Assembly (NCBI GenBank): GCA_016892645.1 | Contig: JAFEMX010000003.1 | Coordinates: 62,001 to 126,000 of the forward strand | Length of the DNA: 64,000 nucleotides | Origin: Micrococcaceae bacterium RIT 802 | GTDB taxonomy: Bacteria > Actinomycetota > Actinomycetes > Actinomycetales > Micrococcaceae | Direction: 5' to 3' | In this document: positions 59,108 to 64,000 of the stretch, one piece after another | How the letters are laid out: each line of letters opens with the position of its first letter | Numbering within the stretch: position 1 is the stretch's first letter | Program-made: the position numbers and the translations under genes | The notes under the pieces: model-generated | What the model was told of the DNA's origin: nothing | Seen by the model: only the letters and a program-made list of their open reading frames with translations | Databases searched by the model: none

Positions 59108-61237
59108 ATGGCTGCACAGGATTTTGACCGCTTCGGGGTACTCGCCGAGCAGGTCCCGGACGAGATCGTCACCCACACGCTGGTCTCCGATGTCCAGCTG
59201 CCTTCCGGCAAGACGCTGGCATTGCTGACCCTGGACAACGGGCTGGACCATTCCAAGCCGACGACCCTGGGTCCGGCCACGCTGATCGAACTGGGCCGGG
59301 AACTTTCCCGCCAACAGGACCGCGCCGCTGCAGGGGAGATCGCCGCGCTGGCCGTCACCGGCAAGCCGCACTTCCTCGTCGCCGGCGCCGACCTGACCAC
59401 CGTGAAGACCCTGAAGAACTCCGACAGCGGCATCCTCATGGCCGAGCTGGGCCACGCGGCCTATGATCTGCTCGCCGATCTCGGCGTCCCGACGTTCGCG
59501 TTCATCAACGGCGTCGCCCTGGGTGGCGGTCTGGAGATCGCCCTGGCCGCGACCTACCGCACGGTCTCCACGGGAGCCAACGGCATCGGGTTGCCGGAGG
59601 CCTTCATCGGCTTGGTCCCCGGCTGGGGCGGCGTCTACCGCCTACCGCGCCTGATCGGACCGGAGGCGGCGATGACCGTCATGATCGAGAACCCGCTGAA
59701 CAACAACCGCTCGCTCACCGGGGCCACGGCCCACCAGCTGGGCATTGCCGATGCGCTCTTCGAACCGGCCGACTTCGTCGAGCAGTCCCTGGCCTGGGCC
59801 GACACGGTTCTCTCCGGAGCAGCCGTCGAGCGGCCGAATGCCGTCGACCCCGCCACCGACGCCTCGGCCGCCGCACGCTGGGACGCTGCAGCAGCCAAGG
59901 CGCGGGCCTTCGTGGAAGCCAAGACCGCGAACGCCGCACCGGCGCCGGGCAAGGTCCTCGACGTCTTCGAGGCGGGAAAGACGATCAGCCAGGCGGAATC
60001 GGCGAAGCTCGAGTGCGCCGCCCTGACCGAGCTGATGCAGACGCCCCAGTTCCAGGACACGGTCTACGCCTTCCTGGACCTGGTGCAGAAGCGCGCCAAG
60101 CGCCCTGCCGGCGCCCCCGATGCGAAGCTCGCCCGTCCGGTCACCAAGATCGGCGTGGTCGGCGCCGGGCTCATGGCCGGGCAGTTCGCCCTGCTGTTCG
60201 CCAAGGCGCTCAAGGTGCCGGTGGTCATCACCGACATCGACCAGGAACGGGTCGACAAGGGCCTGGCCTACATCCACGGCGAGGTCGACAAACTGCTGGC
60301 CAAGAAGCGCATCTCCGCCGATGCGGCCAACCGCACGAAGGGGCTCGTCACCGGCTCCGTCACCAAGGACGCCTTCGCCGATGCCGATCTGGTCATCGAG
60401 GCGGTCTTCGAGGAACTGCAGGTCAAGAAGCAGGTCTTCGCCGAAGTGGAGGCCGTGGTCTCCCCCGAGTGCATCCTGGCGACCAACACCTCGTCCCTGT
60501 CGGTCACGGAGATGGCGGCGGGCCTTCGGCACCCCGAACGCGTCGTCGGTTTCCACTTCTTCAACCCGGTGGCCGTGATGCCGCTCATCGAGATCGTGCG
60601 TGCGCCGAAGACCGACGACGTCGTGCTGGCGACCGCCTTCGCCGTGGCCAAGCAACTGCGCAAGACAGCGGTGCTGGTCAAGGACTCGGCGGCCTTCGTC
60701 GTCAACCGCGTGCTGCTGCGGCTGATGGGCGAGGTCTCCAACGCCTTCGACGACGGCACACCCGCCGACGTCGCCGACAACGCCTTGCGGCCCCTGGGCC
60801 TGCCGATGAGCCCGTTCACGCTGCTGGCCATGGTCGGCATCCCCGTCGCCCAACACGTCACCGAATCGCTGCACGCCGCATTCGGCGACCGGTTCCGCGT
60901 GTCGGCCAACCAGCAGGCGCTGATCGACAACGGCCTGAAGTCCCTGTGGACCAAGAACGACGACGGGACGCAGTCCATCCCTGACTCCACCCTGGCGTTG
61001 CTCCAGTTCGGCGACACGCCCAGCACCGCCGAGGAGCTGCTGGAGCGCACCCAGGATGCACTGGCCCAGGAGATCGGCCTGATGCTCGACGAAGGCGTCG
61101 TCGCCGGCCCCGAGGACATCGACCTGTGCATGATCCTCGGTGCGGGCTGGCCGATGCACCTGGGTGGGATCACCCCGTACCTGGATCGCGTGGGTGCTTC
61201 CGAACGCGTTCGCGGAACCCGCTTCCACACGGACTGA
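59108..61237 (+). CDS. fadB: Fatty acid oxidation multienzyme: enoyl-CoA hydratase / 3-hydroxyacyl-CoA dehydrogenase
   Basis: A 709-residue fusion. The N-terminal crotonase domain (about residues 1-200) shows FLVAGADLTTVKTL, FINGVALGGGLEIALAATY and GLPEAFIGLVPGWGGVYRLP. The dehydrogenase half has IGVVGAGLMAGQFALLFA for NAD, FFNPVAVMPLIEIV with the catalytic His-Asn region nearby, and the C-terminal dimerisation domain. It hydrates enoyl-CoA and oxidises the hydroxyacyl product. It is read with fadA. The following palindrome at 61269 may end the operon. Confidence 0.95.
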   Translation: MAAQDFDRFGVLAEQVPDEIVTHTLVSDVQLPSGKTLALLTLDNGLDHSKPTTLGPATLIELGRELSRQQDRAAAGEIAALAVTGKPHFLVAGADLTTVKTLKNSDSGILMAELGHAAYDLLADLGVPTFAFINGVALGGGLEIALAATYRTVSTGANGIGLPEAFIGLVPGWGGVYRLPRLIGPEAAMTVMIENPLNNNRSLTGATAHQLGIADALFEPADFVEQSLAWADTVLSGAAVERPNAVDPATDASAAARWDAAAAKARAFVEAKTANAAPAPGKVLDVFEAGKTISQAESAKLECAALTELMQTPQFQDTVYAFLDLVQKRAKRPAGAPDAKLARPVTKIGVVGAGLMAGQFALLFAKALKVPVVITDIDQERVDKGLAYIHGEVDKLLAKKRISADAANRTKGLVTGSVTKDAFADADLVIEAVFEELQVKKQVFAEVEAVVSPECILATNTSSLSVTEMAAGLRHPERVVGFHFFNPVAVMPLIEIVRAPKTDDVVLATAFAVAKQLRKTAVLVKDSAAFVVNRVLLRLMGEVSNAFDDGTPADVADNALRPLGLPMSPFTLLAMVGIPVAQHVTESLHAAFGDRFRVSANQQALIDNGLKSLWTKNDDGTQSIPDSTLALLQFGDTPSTAEELLERTQDALAQEIGLMLDEGVVAGPEDIDLCMILGAGWPMHLGGITPYLDRVGASERVRGTRFHTD

Positions 61238-61268
61238 CCCGCGGGCTGCCTGCAGCACCGCCCTCCAT

Positions 61269-61294
61269 GGCGGGGTACCCCGGGGTGCCCCGCC
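61269..61294. terminator. Palindrome after fadB
   Basis: GGCGGGGTACCCC meets GGGGTGCCCCGCC, giving a 26-nt near-perfect palindrome (one G-U pair). It lies 31 nt after the fadB stop and may be a terminator without a U-tract. Confidence 0.5.
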
Positions 61295-61412
61295 ACCGGC
61301 CTGCCGGGAGTGCCCCACGCCCACAGGTGGGCAGGGGTGGACGGGTCCCCCGCCACGCGGTAGCTTCGCACCAACCAGCGCACCACCCAGGAACTGGACG
61401 GAAGCCGACACG

Positions 61413-61826
61413 ATGGAGAACCCGAACGCCCGGGCAGAAGCACCCACCCTGCGCATTGCCCGTCCCACCCGCGACCTCCACGCGGCGCGCGGATTCTGGG
61501 TCGACGCAGTGGGCATGGAGACGCTGTGGGGAAAACCGGACGACGAGCACGGCCCCGCGCTGTTGATGGCCGGATTCCCCGGGGCGGGCTGGCACCTGGA
61601 ATTGGTCCTCGATCCGGCGGCCGTCCCCGCGACGGAGGCCAGGTCGGTGGAGGAGCAACTGGTCCTCTATCTGGGCCGCGAGCCGCAGTCCACGTTCATC
61701 GACGCCCTGGTGGCCGCCGGCGGGCGCATCATCGAGGCCACCGGGTATTGGCAGCGCTGGGGCACCACACTCATCGACCCGGACGGCTACCGGCTCGTCC
61801 TCTCCAGCCGGACCTGGGACGGCTGA
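61413..61826 (+). CDS. VOC-superfamily (glyoxalase-like) protein
   Basis: A 137-residue VOC-fold protein. LRIARPTRDLHAARGFWVDAVGME begins the first module and TLIDPDGYRLVLSSRTW ends the second. The WHLELVLDP and YLGREPQST segments are typical of actinobacterial VOC proteins. The metal or substrate cannot be told. The ATG has GGAAG about 10 nt upstream. It stands between fadB and the Rieske genes. Confidence 0.85.
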   Translation: MENPNARAEAPTLRIARPTRDLHAARGFWVDAVGMETLWGKPDDEHGPALLMAGFPGAGWHLELVLDPAAVPATEARSVEEQLVLYLGREPQSTFIDALVAAGGRIIEATGYWQRWGTTLIDPDGYRLVLSSRTWDG

Positions 61827-61854
61827 CACGGCGCCGCCACCCGGCCCGCCATGA

Positions 61855-61860
61855 AAGAAT
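61855..61860 (+). promoter_or_regulatory. -10-like hexamer before the first Rieske gene
   Basis: AAGAAT, then 6 nt, then the ATG at 61867. Confidence 0.4.
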
Positions 61861-61866
61861 CGTGCC

Positions 61867-62313
61867 ATGAGTACCACCGCGCAACCATGCCGCCGACTTG
61901 TCCTGGGATCAACGCTCGCCGTCGGTGCAGCCACCACGCTCGCCGCGTGCGGGGACGGATCCTCGGCGGCACCGGACAACAACCCGCAGGCCGTTCCGCA
62001 GCCCTCCGGCGATCCGGTGACCGTCGCCGATGCCGCCGATCTGCCCGTCGGGTCCATGGTCAATGTGGCCCGGGAGGGAACCAAGGACGCCTACCTGCTC
62101 TACCGCCAGGACGAGAAAACCGTGTTGGCCTACACCTCGGTCTGCACGCATGCCGGATGCCGGGTGGGCCCGGGTGAAGGAGATTTCCATTGCCCGTGCC
62201 ACGACTCGCATTTCAGCGCGGATGACGGCACGGCCACCGCGGGGCCGGCCCGGGGCGCCCTGACCCGGTATGCCGCGGAGATCTCCGACGGGAAGATCCT
62301 GCTCTACCCGTAG
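61867..62313 (+). CDS. Rieske [2Fe-2S] lipoprotein, copy 1
   Basis: A 148-residue exported Rieske protein. The N-terminus carries a twin-arginine (RR) and hydrophobic stretch ending in the lipobox LAAC with Cys28, so it is probably a Tat-exported lipoprotein on the outer face of the membrane. The Rieske ligands are Cys93 and His95 (CTHAGC) and Cys109 and His112 (CPCHDSH), with Cys98 and Cys111 as the disulfide. It is a high-potential electron carrier of unknown partner. A paralogue follows at once. Confidence 0.88.
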   Translation: MSTTAQPCRRLVLGSTLAVGAATTLAACGDGSSAAPDNNPQAVPQPSGDPVTVADAADLPVGSMVNVAREGTKDAYLLYRQDEKTVLAYTSVCTHAGCRVGPGEGDFHCPCHDSHFSADDGTATAGPARGALTRYAAEISDGKILLYP

Positions 62314-62346
62314 CGCCAGCCCCTCGCGGTGGCGGCTCCCCGGTGC

Positions 62347-62352
62347 CACAAT
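62347..62352 (+). promoter_or_regulatory. -10-like hexamer before the second Rieske gene
   Basis: CACAAT, then 6 nt, then the ATG at 62359. The same geometry appears before the GNAT gene at 11124. Confidence 0.4.
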
Positions 62353-62358
62353 GGCCCC

Positions 62359-62787
62359 ATGGAACAGTTCACAGCCCAATTGACGGGACGCCGGGCAGTC
62401 CTGGGAGGATCACTGGCGCTTGGCACCGGTGCGGCCTTGGCGGCGTGCGGCGGAGGGAACAAGACCGAGCCCGTACCGGAACCGAGCGGGACGCCGACGA
62501 AGGCCACGACGACCGCCGACCTGAAGGTCGGGGCGAGCGCCTCGGTGGCGGTCAAGGGCGACAACTACCTGCTCTGGCGCAAGGACGAGAACACCGTTTA
62601 TGCCTACACTGCGGTCTGCACGCACCAGGGCTGCACGGTGGGATTGGGCAAGACGGACTTCAAATGCCCCTGCCATGGGTCGGAGTTCTCCCACGAGGAT
62701 GGATCACGGGTCGCCGGTCCGGCGAAGAAGCCGTTGACCCGCTACGCGGCGGCCATCCAGGGCAAGGACGTGATGATCTACCTCTGA
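62359..62787 (+). CDS. Rieske [2Fe-2S] lipoprotein, copy 2
   Basis: A 142-residue paralogue of the preceding gene, with the twin-arginine GRRAVLGG, the lipobox LAAC with Cys30, and the Rieske ligands C87, H89 (CTHQGC) and C103, H106 (CPCHGSEF). The Pro/Thr-rich linker after the lipid anchor is about 20 residues. It differs from copy 1 mostly in the N-terminus. Electron transfer at the membrane surface is expected, but no oxygenase or cytochrome gene is beside it. Confidence 0.9.
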   Translation: MEQFTAQLTGRRAVLGGSLALGTGAALAACGGGNKTEPVPEPSGTPTKATTTADLKVGASASVAVKGDNYLLWRKDENTVYAYTAVCTHQGCTVGLGKTDFKCPCHGSEFSHEDGSRVAGPAKKPLTRYAAAIQGKDVMIYL

Positions 62788-62794
62788 CCCGCTG

Positions 62795-63532
62795 TCAGCG
62801 GCGCACGCCGTGGAGCAGGAAGTCCGCGTTCGCCGGCTCCAACCCGGCGATGGCCTCCCAGCCGGCGGACCCGGCCTGGTCCTGTACCGGAACCGAAGGG
62901 GTTCCATCCCACTCGCTGGCGACCACCACACCATCGACGGCCCAATGGCTGGCCTGCCGGATGCCGTTGACCTCCCGGTCATAGCGCAGGATCCTTCCGG
63001 GGGCCTCGACGCCGGCGAGGACGTAGGGCGGCGGAGCAGGGTCTTCGACGGCCGTCAACCGGGTGTCCAGCGGGGCGCCGGTTTCGTCGTCGACCGCGGT
63101 CCACGACGCCTCGCGCGTCCCGGAGGAGACGAGGCGGCCCAGGATCAGGTACTCGCCGTAGCCCGGCAGCGTGCCGGCGGGAACCTGCCGGGTCAGGCCC
63201 GGCGGCAGTTCGCGTTCGTCGCGGGTGCGAATCGTCGTCCCCACGACCGGTAGGCTTCCGGTGTGGGTCCAGCTGGCGGGATTGTGGAGCAGGACCGGCT
63301 CGGCCATCCCCGTGGCGTGGAACCAGCTCAGATCCCAGTCGATGCCCGGGACGAAACGGATGCGCGATTCGGCCAGGTAGGTTCCGTCAGCGCCCTCGAG
63401 CGCGACGCGGGTCAACAACACCGAGTACTTCCAGACGCGGCGCAACGCACCGATGCGCTGGCCGCTGCCTCCGAAAACCTCCCAGCGTTCGAAGTCCGGC
63501 GTCGCGTCGAGCAGCTCCCGCGGCGTGGACAT
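62795..63532 (-). CDS. Unknown soluble protein, 245 residues
   Basis: I do not recognise this protein. It has no signal peptide or membrane helix and is rich in beta-type segments (LLTRVALEGADGTYLAESRIRFV, YLILGRLVSSGTREASWTAV) and prolines. A late IRQASHWAVDGVVVASEWDG segment looks well ordered. It follows the aldo/keto reductase gene by 11 nt on the same strand, so the two are probably one operon. It is convergent with the Rieske gene, 7 nt apart. Confidence 0.7.
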   Translation of the reverse strand: MSTPRELLDATPDFERWEVFGGSGQRIGALRRVWKYSVLLTRVALEGADGTYLAESRIRFVPGIDWDLSWFHATGMAEPVLLHNPASWTHTGSLPVVGTTIRTRDERELPPGLTRQVPAGTLPGYGEYLILGRLVSSGTREASWTAVDDETGAPLDTRLTAVEDPAPPPYVLAGVEAPGRILRYDREVNGIRQASHWAVDGVVVASEWDGTPSVPVQDQAGSAGWEAIAGLEPANADFLLHGVRR

Positions 63533-63543
63533 GGTGCGCCCCC

Positions 63544-64000
63544 TTAGAAGAGGGCCACCTTCGGCTCGCGCGGGAAGATCCGGTCCAGTTCGGCCAGGTC
63601 CTCGGCGGTCGGCTTCCAGGAGGCCGCCGCGGCATTTTGCCGGACCTGCTCGATCCGCGTGGCCCCGGCGATGACGCTGGAGACCGGCGACTGGGCTGCC
63701 AGCCAGGAGAAGGCGACCTGGACGGGGGTGAGGTCACGGGCCGCGGCGAAATCGCCCAAGGCCCCGAGCTGGTCGAAGTCGGCCTTCTCCAGCAGGTTCT
63801 GGCGCGAATGGGTCAGCCGGCTGCCCTCGGGTGCCCGGCCGGCTGAGTACTTGCCGGTGAGCAGCCCGTTGGCCAGCGGGAAGTAGGGCAGCACGCCCAG
63901 CCCATAGGCGGCGGATGCCGGCAGGACCTCGAGCTCGGCACGGCGGTCCAGCAGGTTGTAGTGGTTCTGGCTGGAGACGAATCGCGTGTACCCGCCGGAG
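63544..64000 (-). CDS. Aldo/keto reductase, C-terminal fragment (runs off the right edge)
   Basis: The last 151 residues of an NADPH-dependent aldo/keto reductase. QNHYNLLDRRAELEVLPA, GVLPYFPLANGLLTGKY and SPVSSVIAGATRIEQVRQNAAA are conserved C-terminal segments, the last contacting NADPH. The start and active-site Tyr lie outside the window. It is upstream of the unknown protein gene and likely co-transcribed with it. The substrate is unknown. Confidence 0.92.
   Translation of the reverse strand, partial: SGGYTRFVSSQNHYNLLDRRAELEVLPASAAYGLGVLPYFPLANGLLTGKYSAGRAPEGSRLTHSRQNLLEKADFDQLGALGDFAAARDLTPVQVAFSWLAAQSPVSSVIAGATRIEQVRQNAAAASWKPTAEDLAELDRIFPREPKVALF

Noticed and set aside
59642-61516. 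A long reverse open frame opposite fadB
   Set aside because: Shadow of fadB: low-complexity translation with no recognisable domain.

Overview
The window is a 64-kb chromosomal stretch from a high-GC Gram-positive bacterium, almost certainly an actinobacterium of the Micrococcaceae/Arthrobacter type. The call rests on gene content: an ANTAR response regulator (PdtaR type), a Trp-operon membrane protein plus an HGxxPAAW protein inside a trp operon, an SCO1664/MSMEG_4193-type gene pair, a TIGR03085-type protein, DUF3000 beside RNase D, and DUF6421. It also rests on the order polA / thioesterase / pdtaR / pyk / gltD / gltB / trpABC / hisI / hisFGE / rib / rpe / rsmB / fmt / def. I see no prophage, insertion sequence, CRISPR array or obvious island; most of the window is core metabolism.

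Layout. 1-4.8 kb: start of polA, a thioesterase and a small ATPase, a DoxX protein, a DHFR-like protein, a phosphate transporter (Pit) with a small membrane partner, and a YrdC/YciO protein. 4.8-11.7 kb: a glutaryl-CoA-dehydrogenase-type enzyme, a two-gene MoxR-like AAA+ / VWA module, a phosphatase/SCO1664 pair and a GNAT. 11.7-20.8 kb: tRNA-Leu, pdtaR, pyruvate kinase and glutamate synthase (gltBD). 20.8-30.3 kb: the operon hisI-trpE-(membrane protein)-(HGxxPAAW)-trpC-trpB-trpA and the operon hisE-hisG-hisF. 30.4-38.6 kb: a tightly overlapping run def-fmt-rsmB-rpe, then an FMN riboswitch driving pnuC/ribM-ribD-ribE-ribBA-ribH. 38.7-40.6 kb: an orphan PD-(D/E)XK nuclease-fold protein, a four-tRNA cluster (Gly, Cys, Val, Gly) and a small MT0933-like protein. 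40.9-45.3 kb: a flavin monooxygenase-like enzyme, a SemiSWEET-like protein and a large LuxR regulator, then zapE. 45.5-54 kb: a rhodanese/sufE/ybaK run, a hydrolase, msrB, DUF6421-SDR-threonine aldolase, a VOC protein and DUF817. 54-64 kb: a lactate-permease-type transporter, DUF3000-rnd, a fadA-fadB operon, a VOC protein, two tandem Rieske lipoproteins, an unknown protein and a truncated aldo/keto reductase.

Cross-cutting signals. Many genes begin 6-7 nt downstream of a TAnnnT or CAnnnT hexamer, the geometry expected of leaderless transcripts. Many neighbours share ATGA or GTGA stop/start overlaps, implying translational coupling. Convergent gene pairs are separated by long perfect palindromes that are probably bidirectional terminators. 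I found no clearly new multi-gene defence or biosynthetic system. The best candidates for new biology are the leaderless-promoter pattern, the LuxR/SemiSWEET/monooxygenase cluster, the AAA+/VWA pair, the operator-like palindrome in the fadAB promoter, the tandem Rieske lipoproteins, and the missing lgt gene between trpA and gltB.
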